This document shows positions 52,341-60,799 of a DNA stretch of 64,000 nucleotides, piece by piece (the stretch's first letter is position 1; the number at the start of each line of letters is the position of its first letter). The notes under the pieces are model-generated. The model was not told where the DNA came from, made no database searches, and worked only from the letters and a program-made list of their open reading frames with translations. This stretch comes from a virus. The position numbers and the translations under genes are program-made. The stretch lies in IMG/VR virus record IMGVR_UViG_3300048924_000619, positions 30,138-94,137 of that record. One strand, written 5' to 3'.

Positions 52341-52369
52341 AGCATAGCGGACAGCTCGGCCACGATCAA
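52341..52369 (-). promoter_or_regulatory. sigma-70-like promoter of the lipoprotein gene
   Basis: On the minus strand: TTGATC (52369-52364), 17 nt, TATGCT (52346-52341), about 15 nt before ATG 52325. Confidence 0.6.
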
Positions 52370-52382
52370 ACACAGTCTATGC

Positions 52383-52390
52383 GTCGTGAT
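52383..52390 (+). promoter_or_regulatory. GTCGTGAT variant motif
   Basis: GTCGTGAT, CGCA, 14-nt spacer ending ACGGC to ATG 52405. Confidence 0.65.
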
Positions 52391-52404
52391 CGCATCATCA
52401 CGGC

Positions 52405-53556
52405 ATGACGGCGACCACCACGCAAAAGGCAGATGCGGCGCCAATCGGATTCCGCCTCGAGCCCGCCAGCGGCGCGGCGGTCAGCTTCACGTTGCCGATT
52501 CGCCCCGAGGATCTGAATTACAGCGAGCCGGCCATGCAGACGCCGGCGGCCACGTTCGGCGGCGCGTTCGTTGACGACTTCGGCCGCGGCATCCAATCCA
52601 TCTCGATCTCCGGCACGACTGGCTGGGGGCAGGGAACGCGGCCCGACGGGGCTGAGCAGTTCAAGCGCCTCTACGACACGGTCTGGGTCCGGTGGCATGC
52701 GGAGCGCGAGTCGGCGCTCAGCCGCGGCCAGGATCCCAATGACGTTCGGCTAATCTTCGTCGACGCGCTCAATGATCGCGTGGTCACGGTCATGCCCGGG
52801 TTGTTCGTCCTGAAGCGCAACAAGACCCGGCCGCTACTGGCCATGTACCAGATCAACATGATCGTGACCGACACGGGCGTCGTTCCTTCACAGGACGATC
52901 CCCTCAGCATCGGCTCGAGCAGCTCCAGCTTCGGCGTGCTTTCGGGTCTCGCCAGCCTCAAGGCCAGCGTGGGCAAGATCGAGGCTGCGGTGAGCAACGC
53001 CCGCGGCTTCATCGACGCGACCATCGCGCAGCCGGTGCGAGCCTTCATGGGCATGACGCACGAGGTCATGACGGGCGTTTCCGGCCTGGTGGATGGCGTG
53101 AAAGGGGTTGTGGGGGCTGAGGCCGCGCAACTGGCCGGCGTCGGCGCCGATCTGGCGCTGGCGGGGCGCAACGCCTTCCAGGCCTACAATGCCGTGGCCA
53201 ACGCGCCAGATTTCCTGCGCGCTGAGGTGTCCGCGGTGGCGGCCAACTATCAGAACGCCTTCTGTATCCTCAAGAACTCCTTCCGCAAGGTCGAGGAGTA
53301 CCCGGACTACTCGGGTCTGTATGGAGCGTTCAATTGCTCCTCGACCGTCGGGGGATCTCCTCTCAGCATCTACGCTGACACGAACCCATGGGAAGTCCTC
53401 GCCCCCAAGATTCCGGGCGTCGCGGCGATCACGCAGGACGCCCGCGAGCAGATCGACCTGCTCAAGAGGGGCGACCCCGTTCTGTCGCCGATGAGCCTGT
53501 CCGAAATCGGCGCGCGGCTCGGTGTCATCGCCGGCGGCGTGCAGGTGACGCTGTGA
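52405..53556 (+). CDS. baseplate protein, unknown wedge/hub component
   Basis: 383 residues. N-terminal beta domain (GFRLEPASGAAVSFTLPIRPEDLNYSEPA, SISISGTTGWGQG) of the type that docks on hub proteins; RNKTRPLLAMYQINMIVTD ends it. The second half is helical with a segment GVSGLVDGVKGVVGAEAAQLAGVGADLALAGRN. Similar in build to DNA-circularisation-type baseplate proteins, but I do not claim that activity. Confidence 0.55.
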   Translation: MTATTTQKADAAPIGFRLEPASGAAVSFTLPIRPEDLNYSEPAMQTPAATFGGAFVDDFGRGIQSISISGTTGWGQGTRPDGAEQFKRLYDTVWVRWHAERESALSRGQDPNDVRLIFVDALNDRVVTVMPGLFVLKRNKTRPLLAMYQINMIVTDTGVVPSQDDPLSIGSSSSSFGVLSGLASLKASVGKIEAAVSNARGFIDATIAQPVRAFMGMTHEVMTGVSGLVDGVKGVVGAEAAQLAGVGADLALAGRNAFQAYNAVANAPDFLRAEVSAVAANYQNAFCILKNSFRKVEEYPDYSGLYGAFNCSSTVGGSPLSIYADTNPWEVLAPKIPGVAAITQDAREQIDLLKRGDPVLSPMSLSEIGARLGVIAGGVQVTL

Positions 53557-54167
53557 CGGCGCCGACCCGGACGCTGCGCGGCTGGCGCTTCGTGGCCGTC
53601 CGCCATAGCGACACGCTTCAGTCGATCGCCCTGCGTGAACTTGGGAATGCGGACCGCTGGCGCGACCTGATCGCGATAAATGATCTGGCCCCGCCCTACA
53701 TCACGAACGACCCCGCCCAGGCCAGCCCGCGCGTGCTCGGGCCGGGGGACCAGCTGCGCGTGCCTGCAGCGACGGCGTCGGCCACCTCGGTCGATGACCC
53801 GACGCGGATCTTCGGCGTCGACCTGAAACTGACCAACGGCCGGCTCAGCGCCGAGAATGGCGACTTTGCCACCGTCAGCGGGGTGAAGAACCTCGATCAG
53901 GCGATCGTCAATAGGATTCAAACCCCGACTGGGCGGCTGGCCTTCCACCCGGACTATGGCTGCAAGGTTCACGAGCTCTTGGGGGAGAAGAACCTCCCGA
54001 CGAAGGCGGCGCTGGGCGCCGCGTTCGTACGCGGCTCACTTCTCAACGACCCGCGCATCTCCAACGTCCCCTCCGTCTCGGTCAGGTCGCAGGCCGACGC
54101 CTTGCCGATCGAAGCCACAGTGCAGCCCATCACGGGTTCGACCGTCGACGTTCAGACTTCGGTGTAG
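53553..54167 (+). CDS. LysM-like module fused to gp25-like baseplate wedge protein
   Basis: 204 residues, GTG overlap with the previous stop. Residues about 10-72 look like a LysM-type module (VRHSDTLQSIALRELGNADRWRDLIAINDL, LGPGDQLRVP). Residues about 80-200 match T4 gp25/P2 gpW (DPTRIFGVDLKLTNGRL, DQAIVNRIQTPTGRLAFHPDYGCKV), the initiator of sheath polymerisation. The fusion would combine a peptide-sugar-binding type module with the wedge core. Confidence 0.75.
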   Translation: MTAPTRTLRGWRFVAVRHSDTLQSIALRELGNADRWRDLIAINDLAPPYITNDPAQASPRVLGPGDQLRVPAATASATSVDDPTRIFGVDLKLTNGRLSAENGDFATVSGVKNLDQAIVNRIQTPTGRLAFHPDYGCKVHELLGEKNLPTKAALGAAFVRGSLLNDPRISNVPSVSVRSQADALPIEATVQPITGSTVDVQTSV

Positions 54168-54169
54168 AT

Positions 54170-55291
54170 ATGTCGTTCCAGATCCGCGATTTCACGTCCA
54201 TCACGGCGTCCATGATCAACCATCTCCGCGCGTCGCAGCGCGAGGTGACGGACTTCAACGTGGGGGCCGTCGGCCGGACCATGCTGGAGTCCGTCTCTCA
54301 AGAGATCGATCAGTTCTACCTGGACATGTTCAATAGCGTGAAAGACGCCATCCCGGTCGCGACCTATGCGACGTTCAGCTTCGACAAGCTGCCGCCGGGC
54401 CCAGCCGCTGGCGTGGTCACGGTCACGGTCGACGTCTCGAGCCAGGACGTGGTCATTCCCGCGGCGACCGTGTTCACTCCTGTCGCCGGCGGGATGGCGT
54501 TCACGAACACCGATACGATGACGATCGCGGCCGGCTCCTCGACCGTCGAAGTTTCGATCGTCGCCGTGGCGTCGGGGAGCGCGGGCAACGTCGCCGCGGA
54601 TGTGCAATTCGGCCTGACGCCGGCGCCGGCGAATTTTGTGAGCGCCACGAACGCGCGGCCGTTCAACAGTGGCCGTGACCTGGAATCCAACGACGAGCAA
54701 AAGCAGCGCTTCAACTCCTACATCTCGACCCTCCCGCGAGGGACGAACGATGCGGTGATTTACGGGGCCAAGACCACGGCGCTGTTCAACGCCGCCGGCG
54801 TCGAGGTTGAGCGCGCGCGCTGCGTCTCTCTGGTCGAGCCCTATCTCGATGATCCGGATCAACCGATTTCGCTGATCCTGGTCTACGTCCATAACGGCGA
54901 AGGCTCGACGTCGGGGGCGCTCGTTGCAGAGGTCGACAAGGTGCTGCGCGGGTACACGACGCCAGCCGGAGTCAAAGTGCCAGGCTGGAAGGCGGCTGGC
55001 GTGAAGCTGGTCACGGCCGCGGCGACAGAGGTTGAGGTCGACCTCACGGGGGCGATTACGTTGAACCCGGGCTACGACGGACCCACGGCGATCGCCGATG
55101 CAACAGCCCTGCTGCAGCGGCAAATCCTTGAGCTCGATAACGGCATGCCGAGCCTCTACAAGGATCGGGTGATCCTCGTCGGCGACCTGCCGGCCGTCGC
55201 GAACATCGTCTTCACGATCGGAACCAGCGACGTCACCTGTGACCGCAACGAGAAGCTCGTTCCCGGCACAATCACGCTGACGGCCTCGTAG
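54170..55291 (+). CDS. baseplate J-like wedge protein
   Basis: 373 residues. Wedge protein of the gpJ/Mu gp47 family. IRDFTSITASMINHLRASQREVTDFNVGAVGRTMLESVSQEIDQFYLDMFNSVKDAI is the usual N-terminus, then a beta region (GMAFTNTDTMTIAAGSSTVEVSIVAVASGSAGNVAADV) and RDLESNDEQKQRFNSYISTLPRGTNDAVIYGAKT, the family's key helical segment. Two nt separate it from the gp25 gene. Confidence 0.88.
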   Translation: MSFQIRDFTSITASMINHLRASQREVTDFNVGAVGRTMLESVSQEIDQFYLDMFNSVKDAIPVATYATFSFDKLPPGPAAGVVTVTVDVSSQDVVIPAATVFTPVAGGMAFTNTDTMTIAAGSSTVEVSIVAVASGSAGNVAADVQFGLTPAPANFVSATNARPFNSGRDLESNDEQKQRFNSYISTLPRGTNDAVIYGAKTTALFNAAGVEVERARCVSLVEPYLDDPDQPISLILVYVHNGEGSTSGALVAEVDKVLRGYTTPAGVKVPGWKAAGVKLVTAAATEVEVDLTGAITLNPGYDGPTAIADATALLQRQILELDNGMPSLYKDRVILVGDLPAVANIVFTIGTSDVTCDRNEKLVPGTITLTAS

Positions 55292-56404
55292 ATGAAGCTG
55301 ACCGATAGCCTCCTCAAAAACCTGAACGACGTCTTCGACAAGGATCCCGAGAAGTTCGTCGCCCTGCGCGTGACGTTCGATGGGTCGATGACGTGGGCTG
55401 TGACCGATGGGGTCCTGACGCTGACCGTGGACGATCGGCCGGACGCGTCTCTCACCTATGACCTGTCGCAGGTCACTCTGCGCCAGCTGGTCGACTCGAT
55501 CGCCGGTCACGCGGGCTACGAGGTCGGCTACCTGGATCCAGATCGGTCAGACCTGTCTGGCCTGGTGCTGCTGGACGGAACCGGCAATCAGTCCGAATTC
55601 AATGGCGACGCCATTTTCGGATACAGCTCGCTTCTCTGGGCGGTGGCGGAGGCGTTCGCGCGAGGCCTGCAAACGGCGGCGGACCAGATCCCGGAAGCGC
55701 CGCGCCAGCTGAGCACACCAACGGCCGCCGGGTCGTGGCTGGATGAGCTCGGGTCCTACTACAAAGTGCCTCGCCTCACGAACGAGGACGACCGCATCTA
55801 TGGCCCGCGCATCCTGGCCGAGGTCTTGCGACCGATGTCGAACAATATCGCCTTGGAGCGGGCGATTGAGGACTATACCGGCCAGCCCTGCCAAGTGGTC
55901 GACGTGACGGTGTACCGGGGCGTCTACCCGATCTATGACGGCTCGATCACGTATGACGGAACGTACGACTACGACGTCGTTGGCTTCCCGAATTACGGCT
56001 TGTTCGACGTCTCGGTCGCCTACGACCTCATCAATAGCGGCGACATCTCGACGTTCCTCACGACCGTCCACACGATCGTCGATCGGTTGCGGGCGGCCGG
56101 AACCCACCTGCGGGGCCTCGCTCTGCGCGCAGACGGCACGCCCCTGACGGACACCCTGACCGCCCCCACCGACACAATGTCAGTGCCAATGACCACGGGC
56201 GCCTTCACCGATAGCCTCTCGGCGCCGGGCGAGACCTTCGGCGGCGCGGCCGGGCTGTTGGCGGCCTTGGCGGACACCTTCACCGCTCCAACGGATGCGG
56301 CGACCGGGGTAATCACGCAGACCCTCACCACGGCCGATGGCGCGACGATCACCGATGATTCGGGTGTGCCGATCCTGATCAGCACGGCGTCAATCTTCAC
56401 CTGA
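55292..56404 (+). CDS. tail protein I / Mu gp48-like wedge-fibre connector
   Basis: 370 residues, starting one base after the previous stop. The middle (LDELGSYYKVPRLTNEDDRIYGPRILAEVLRPMSNNIALERAIEDYTGQPCQVVDV) is the wedge-fibre connector pattern of gpI/gp48. The C-terminal 90 residues are Thr/Pro-rich with repeats of the form LTDTLTAPTDTMS and FTDSLSAPGETF, probably an extended arm for fibre attachment. Confidence 0.7.
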   Translation: MKLTDSLLKNLNDVFDKDPEKFVALRVTFDGSMTWAVTDGVLTLTVDDRPDASLTYDLSQVTLRQLVDSIAGHAGYEVGYLDPDRSDLSGLVLLDGTGNQSEFNGDAIFGYSSLLWAVAEAFARGLQTAADQIPEAPRQLSTPTAAGSWLDELGSYYKVPRLTNEDDRIYGPRILAEVLRPMSNNIALERAIEDYTGQPCQVVDVTVYRGVYPIYDGSITYDGTYDYDVVGFPNYGLFDVSVAYDLINSGDISTFLTTVHTIVDRLRAAGTHLRGLALRADGTPLTDTLTAPTDTMSVPMTTGAFTDSLSAPGETFGGAAGLLAALADTFTAPTDAATGVITQTLTTADGATITDDSGVPILISTASIFT

Positions 56405-56417
56405 ATCAAGCCTCGCG

Positions 56418-56425
56418 GTCGTGAC
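56418..56425 (+). promoter_or_regulatory. GTCGTGACNNNA motif with leader peptide
   Basis: GTCGTGAC, CGCA, 15 nt to ATG 56441. That ATG opens only the five-residue frame MRGAQ. Confidence 0.65.
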
Positions 56426-56440
56426 CGCATAGTCGGGCCC

Positions 56441-56458
56441 ATGCGAGGCGCCCAATGA
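56441..56458 (+). CDS. five-residue leader peptide MRGAQ
   Basis: ATG CGA GGC GCC CAA TGA. The ATG stands at the motif-defined distance and its stop overlaps the next ATG as ATGA. The main gene would therefore be started by termination-reinitiation. Confidence 0.4.
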   Translation: MRGAQ

Positions 56459-57564
56459 CGACGATCTCCGGTCTGCCACCCAAGGCTGCTGGGCCGTTGA
56501 CCGGCCTCGAGGTGATTCCGGCAGACCAATCGTCCGGCGGCCTGACGGAGCGGTTCACCTCCGGCGACGTGGCGAGTCTCGGCGAGAGCTACGCGGCGCT
56601 GAACTTGGCCGTGTTTCCGGAGCGCTTTGACGCTGCCGGAACCTATTTCACGACACAACGCGCCGGCGATCCGTTCTCGACGTGGTTCCCGCCTTCGATC
56701 GTCGTCGAGTCCTCGTACGGCTACGTCGCGCAGGTCACTGGCGGCCTCCGGCTGTACACGCGCGGCGCCCTGCCGATGGGGCTAGACCGCATCTATGAGG
56801 TCGAGGCGGAGATCGACGTCGTCAGCGTCGGCGGCGGCGAGACGCCTTACGTGCGCGTCGGCATGGCCTCGCTCAAGGCCGATTTCACGGCGACGGACGC
56901 CACGCCGGACTCCTTCGGCGCAGTCGTCGGGCCCGTGGCCGCCGGCGGTGCGGTCGTGGTCCGCGGCCGGTTCAGCCTGTCGGCGCCCGCGGGCGGCTTC
57001 GCGGTCCAAGATCCGTCGACAGCGATCCTCTTCCGGCCATTCGTTGAGGTGGCGTTGCAGGCGGACGCGAGCGCGTATTATCCCAGCACCGTTACGCGGA
57101 TCCGCCGCTTGACGGTGCGCGACGTGACCGCGCTCGTCCTGGCCAAGGCCGCCATCGCGGCGCTGCGGGCCGGCAACGGCGACGATTTCCACTACCCCAC
57201 GGCGAAGGGGCTCTATGACGCCAATGCGCCGGTGTCGATGGCGTTCGCCGCGCCGCTAGTGGTCGACCTGACAGCGGGCATGTGCTTCGACCTTTCCAGC
57301 CCCGTCACCTCGAACTTCGTATTGGCCAACCCGACTGGCCTGTCGGCCAACATCGGCAAGAGCGGCCGGATTCGCTTCGCAATGGACAGCACTGGCGGCT
57401 GGGGGATCACGTCCATCGGGTCGGTTTGGGCGGCCGGCGGATCTCCGGGGGGCCTGACCCTCAATCAGCCCACGTCGGCGCCCAACGCTGTCAACGCGAT
57501 CTACTATTACGTCCGCTCCGCCACCGAGGTGGAGTGGAACATCGCGCGCGACTTCAAGGCCTGA
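56455..57564 (+). CDS. tail fibre-type protein
   Basis: 369 residues. N-terminus (MTTISGLPPKAAGPLTGLEVIPADQSSG) resembles the attachment part of phage fibre proteins. A beta-sandwich region (about 60-225) is carbohydrate-binding-module-like. The last 100 residues (FDLSSPVTSNFVLANPTGLSANIGKSGRIRFAM, YYYVRSATEVEWNIA) are the repeated beta form seen at fibre ends. Start overlaps the MRGAQ leader; TGATG with the next gene. Confidence 0.6.
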   Translation: MTTISGLPPKAAGPLTGLEVIPADQSSGGLTERFTSGDVASLGESYAALNLAVFPERFDAAGTYFTTQRAGDPFSTWFPPSIVVESSYGYVAQVTGGLRLYTRGALPMGLDRIYEVEAEIDVVSVGGGETPYVRVGMASLKADFTATDATPDSFGAVVGPVAAGGAVVVRGRFSLSAPAGGFAVQDPSTAILFRPFVEVALQADASAYYPSTVTRIRRLTVRDVTALVLAKAAIAALRAGNGDDFHYPTAKGLYDANAPVSMAFAAPLVVDLTAGMCFDLSSPVTSNFVLANPTGLSANIGKSGRIRFAMDSTGGWGITSIGSVWAAGGSPGGLTLNQPTSAPNAVNAIYYYVRSATEVEWNIARDFKA

Positions 57565-58220
57565 TGCTCCCGTTCCTGCACGCCATGGTGGGCCGGGGCG
57601 CTCGGCCGCCGTTTACCGCTGCGGCCTCGGCAAGCTCGCTGTCGGCGACCGGGGCGAATGGCTCGACCGAGACGACCACGTCCACGACCGTCACGCCGAC
57701 CGGCCTTGGGACCTTCACCTATGCGTGGACGCGCATCAGCGGCTCGACCTCGATCAACGTCACCTCTTCCACGTCGGCCACGACGACCTTCAGCGGCGTT
57801 GCGCCGAGCAATTCGACGATCAACGCCACCTTCCGCTGCACGGTAACGCGCGACGATGGCCAGACGGCCTACGCGGATGTCGCGGTCGACCTGACGGCGA
57901 TGACCGTGTTCAGCACCAACATCGCTCCGAACAACATCACCCCCGCTGGTGCTCCGCTATCGAACCATACCGTCACCCTTACGGCGGGCCCAAGTGGCGG
58001 GAGCGGAAGCTACAGCTATGCGTGGTCGATCACGTCGAGCAACTGGACCTGCAGCATCTCCGGATCATCCACCGGCTCCAGCTGCACCTTCAACTACCAG
58101 ATGGGCCCGGACGATACCCACGGCTATTCGACGACCATCTCCCTCACCGTCCATGACACTGTCACCGGCGGAAACGCCAACGCCAACGCGACGATCTATC
58201 AGTTCGACGTCAACTGGTAA
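57564..58220 (+). CDS. Ig/PKD-like tail surface protein
   Basis: 218 residues from ATG 57564. Two Ig/PKD-type beta modules (about 20-110 and 115-215) with TFTYAWTRISGSTSINVT, TFRCTVTRDDGQTAYADVAVDLT and SYSYAWSITSSNW, YSTTISLTVHDTVTG. Such modules stick to cell-surface sugars in fibres and tail tips. No catalytic site. Confidence 0.6.
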   Translation: MLPFLHAMVGRGARPPFTAAASASSLSATGANGSTETTTSTTVTPTGLGTFTYAWTRISGSTSINVTSSTSATTTFSGVAPSNSTINATFRCTVTRDDGQTAYADVAVDLTAMTVFSTNIAPNNITPAGAPLSNHTVTLTAGPSGGSGSYSYAWSITSSNWTCSISGSSTGSSCTFNYQMGPDDTHGYSTTISLTVHDTVTGGNANANATIYQFDVNW

Positions 58221-58235
58221 CGGCCAGTCGCATCG

Positions 58236-58243
58236 GTCGTGAC
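58236..58243 (+). promoter_or_regulatory. GTCGTGACNNNA motif
   Basis: GTCGTGAC then GCCA. The start TTG 58274 is 30 nt away with AAGGAG before it. Confidence 0.6.
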
Positions 58244-58273
58244 GCCAACGTGTGGGCTCCAAGGAGTCTGACG

Positions 58274-58726
58274 TTGAATCCAGCCGACGCCATCCAGCCG
58301 CCGACGGGGCGCTTCATCCTTCAGGTCCGGCGCAACGGGATCCTGGTCCCGGAGCTCTGCGTGGACGATCCCAACCTGATCGTGAACGGCTCCAAGGGGA
58401 TCCATGCCGCCCTCCTGGGGGGCAACGTCTCCAACCAGAGCGTCACGAAGATCGCCTACGGGACGAACGGGACCGCCGCCGCCGGCGCGGACACGGCGAT
58501 CACGGGCGCCTTCGTCAAGGCGATCGACGCCGTCACCTATCCGACCAGCACGTCGGTTCAGTTCGCCTTCTCGCTCGGGTCAGCCGAGGACAATGGCATG
58601 GCGATCCAGGAGTTCGGCCTGCTCACGCAGGGCAACACTCTCTACGCGCGCAAGGTCCGGACCTCAGGTGCCCTCAACAAGGACGCCGACCTGAGTTTCT
58701 CCGGAACCTGGACGATCAACTTCTAG
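58274..58726 (+). CDS. tail-tip/fibre-associated protein
   Basis: 150 residues. TTG 58274 chosen because AAGGAG lies 7 nt upstream; GTG 58250 in frame would be unsupported. GRFILQVRRNGILVPELCVDDPNLIVNGSK, ALLGGNVSNQSVTKIAYGTNGT, SVQFAFSLGSAEDNGMAIQEFGLLT and ADLSFSGTWTINF match a beta-rich phage tail protein pattern met near fibres. Function likely structural. Confidence 0.6.
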   Translation: MNPADAIQPPTGRFILQVRRNGILVPELCVDDPNLIVNGSKGIHAALLGGNVSNQSVTKIAYGTNGTAAAGADTAITGAFVKAIDAVTYPTSTSVQFAFSLGSAEDNGMAIQEFGLLTQGNTLYARKVRTSGALNKDADLSFSGTWTINF

Positions 58727-58733
58727 GGCCGCT

Positions 58734-59588
58734 ATGAGCGATCTCTCCGAGACTGCCAGCTGGGTTCCTGGGATCTACGAACTCGAAACGGTCGACCCGG
58801 TCCAGGGCGGACCGACCGGCGTGTCCAACACGCAGGCGGGCCAACTCGCCAATCGGACCGGCTACCTGAAGGCCCACGTCGACGACCTCGAGGCGGCCGT
58901 TGCGGCGATTCAGGCCGCGCTGGGCGTGCTCCCGGATACGCAGGCGGCGGGGAACAGCTCGCAGAGCTACGCCACCACGGCGTTCGTCCACCGCGCGCAG
59001 GGCGGCTTCGTGTCGGTCGACATCTCGGCCGGCGGCAACGTCGTGCTGACATCCGACCAATGGGGTTGCGCCGTCATCATTCTGACGGGCGCTCTGCCGG
59101 GAAATACGAACGTGATCTTCCCGGCGCGGGGAGACATCTGGCTCGTCGTCAATCGTACGACGGGCTCAGCCAAGACGACCTGCAAGACGGCCTCCGGATC
59201 CGGCGTCACCGTCGCACAGGGCCGGTCGAAGGCCATCTTCTGCGATGGGACCAACGTCGGATCGTCGGAGACCGACCTTTCGACGCGCCCGCGCACGATC
59301 TCGGCGGCTACGCTTCTGGCCGCCGGCGATGACGTGACTGTCGATTTCTCGGCGAGCGTGTTCGCTCTGACCCTTCCGGCCTCGCCACAGGATGGCGATC
59401 AGGTGCGCATCCGGGGGAATTTCCTCACGTCGAATCTGACGGTGCTGCGCAACGGCAAGCTCATCGCCGACGAGACTGGAACGGCGCAGGGGGCCGACTA
59501 CCAGATCAACCGCAACAACGCCTCGGACGTCCTGACCTACGTCGTTCCGACGACCGGTTCCGCCTACTGGCTGGTGACGCAGGGCTGA
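58734..59588 (+). CDS. tail fibre protein with baseplate-attachment N-terminus
   Basis: 284 residues. ASWVPGIYELETVDPVQGGPTGVSNTQAGQLANRTGYLKAHVDDLEAAV is a fibre-attachment domain often found at the N-terminus of myovirus fibres. The middle (VVLTSDQWGCAVIILTGALPGNTNVIFPARGDIWLVVNRTTGSAKTTCKTASGSGVTV) and the C-terminus (FALTLPASPQDGDQVRIRGNFL) are two copies of a beta module similar to other fibre proteins. Confidence 0.65.
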   Translation: MSDLSETASWVPGIYELETVDPVQGGPTGVSNTQAGQLANRTGYLKAHVDDLEAAVAAIQAALGVLPDTQAAGNSSQSYATTAFVHRAQGGFVSVDISAGGNVVLTSDQWGCAVIILTGALPGNTNVIFPARGDIWLVVNRTTGSAKTTCKTASGSGVTVAQGRSKAIFCDGTNVGSSETDLSTRPRTISAATLLAAGDDVTVDFSASVFALTLPASPQDGDQVRIRGNFLTSNLTVLRNGKLIADETGTAQGADYQINRNNASDVLTYVVPTTGSAYWLVTQG

Positions 59589-59592
59589 TCCA

Positions 59593-60198
59593 GTGATCCG
59601 CCACGACGTCCTCTTTCCGCTCGGCTACCCGCTGATCAGCCGCATCTATTTCAGCGACCCGGGTGTGTGGGCTGCTGAGGCCCCGCCGCTCACGGCGTGG
59701 GTCCGCGCGGCGGCGAGCGGCGCCGGAGGGTTCAAGGACGACGCCGACGGATGGGGTGGGGGGGCGGCATTCGCCTTCTCGAGCGAGTCGTGCGCTCCCG
59801 GCGCCGACTTCCAAATCCAAGTTGGCGACACGCAGCACTCACGCCCCGCGGCGAACGACGCGCTGGGCAACACATGGGTCAAGCGGGCAGACAGCTCGAT
59901 CCTCGTCCTGGCCGACCGCGGCCGCCCCGATGGCTCTCCTGGTCTGGGCGCGAACTCCACCGGCCTGATCACCCGCAGCGGCGGAGCCGCTGGCCCAAGT
60001 TCCGGCGGGGCGTCGGCCGGCGACGACTCCGATCCGTTCCCGCTGGGGTTTGGCGGCGTGGGAGCGTCGATCACCAACGCGCCCTGGTACGGCGGCGGCG
60101 GCGGCCGGGTGTCGGGAGCGTTCACCTATCCGCAATTCGCCGCCGCGGACGGGCGCGCCTGCCTGGAATTCTACGCCGTGGATCCGGGGTACGAATGA
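59593..60198 (+). CDS. Gly-rich tail protein, paralogue A
   Basis: 201 residues, GTG start 59593. APPLTAWVRAAASGAGG, DFQIQVGDTQHS, ADRGRPDGSPG, FGGVGASITNAPWYGGGGGRVSG. Same plan as the next protein: a strand-rich front, a QVGDT/QIGQT strand, an ADRGR turn and a Gly-rich end with YxVDPGY/YAGDPGF. Tail-tip or adhesin in nature, like Gly-rich fibre-tip proteins. Confidence 0.55.
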   Translation: MIRHDVLFPLGYPLISRIYFSDPGVWAAEAPPLTAWVRAAASGAGGFKDDADGWGGGAAFAFSSESCAPGADFQIQVGDTQHSRPAANDALGNTWVKRADSSILVLADRGRPDGSPGLGANSTGLITRSGGAAGPSSGGASAGDDSDPFPLGFGGVGASITNAPWYGGGGGRVSGAFTYPQFAAADGRACLEFYAVDPGYE

Positions 60199-60773
60199 GC
60201 ATCCTCCACAGCAAGGTCATTCCCGATCGGTCGCGGCTGATCTCGCGCGGGTGGCTGAAGCTCGCAACGTCCGGGACGGTGATGGCGCCGACTGGTGCGA
60301 CAATCGTCCGTATCGGCATCGTCTCGTCAGGCGGCGAGGGGGAAAACCTGGGCGGCTCTGGCGCGTTCGCCTACCGCAAGGCCCCGACCAGAGAGGGCGA
60401 GGTCTTCGAATTCCAGATCGGCCAGACGCACACCGGCGGTAACTCCGGCCACAGCTGGGTGCGCCGCCAGGCGACCGGGGAGATCCTTGCGTTTGCCGAC
60501 CGCGGCCGGGGCTCCGGCGAGGTCAGCGGCAACGCGGCCTACTGCGTTGGCGACTTCGTCGAGGGCGGCCAATTTCGCCTCCGCAGCGGCGGCGACTCCA
60601 CCTTTGAGCAGGCGTGGGGCTTCGGCGGACGTTGGGCCGCGAACATTCCGAGCCGGGCGTGTGGGCCTGGCGGTGGCGGGCAGGGGCGCATCTACCCCAC
60701 CCCGAATATCGCCAAGCCGGCGGGCGCCGGGGCTGGCGTATTCGAATGGTACGCCGGGGATCCAGGCTTCTGA
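60195..60773 (+). CDS. Gly-rich tail protein, paralogue B
   Basis: 192 residues, ATGA overlap with paralogue A. RGWLKLATSGTVMAPTGATIVRIGIVSSGGEG, EFQIGQTHTGGNSGHSWVRRQATGEILAFADRGRGSGE, WGFGGRWAANIPSRACGPGGGGQG, FEWYAGDPGF. It arose from the same ancestor as the upstream gene by tandem duplication and has since drifted. Confidence 0.55.
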   Translation: MSILHSKVIPDRSRLISRGWLKLATSGTVMAPTGATIVRIGIVSSGGEGENLGGSGAFAYRKAPTREGEVFEFQIGQTHTGGNSGHSWVRRQATGEILAFADRGRGSGEVSGNAAYCVGDFVEGGQFRLRSGGDSTFEQAWGFGGRWAANIPSRACGPGGGGQGRIYPTPNIAKPAGAGAGVFEWYAGDPGF

Positions 60774-60777
60774 GTTG

Positions 60778-60785
60778 GTCGTGAC
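60778..60785 (+). promoter_or_regulatory. GTCGTGACNNNA motif before the lysis cassette
   Basis: GTCGTGAC, GACA, 14-nt spacer ending TTCGGC to ATG 60800. Confidence 0.7.
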
Positions 60786-60799
60786 GACAGTGTTTCGGC

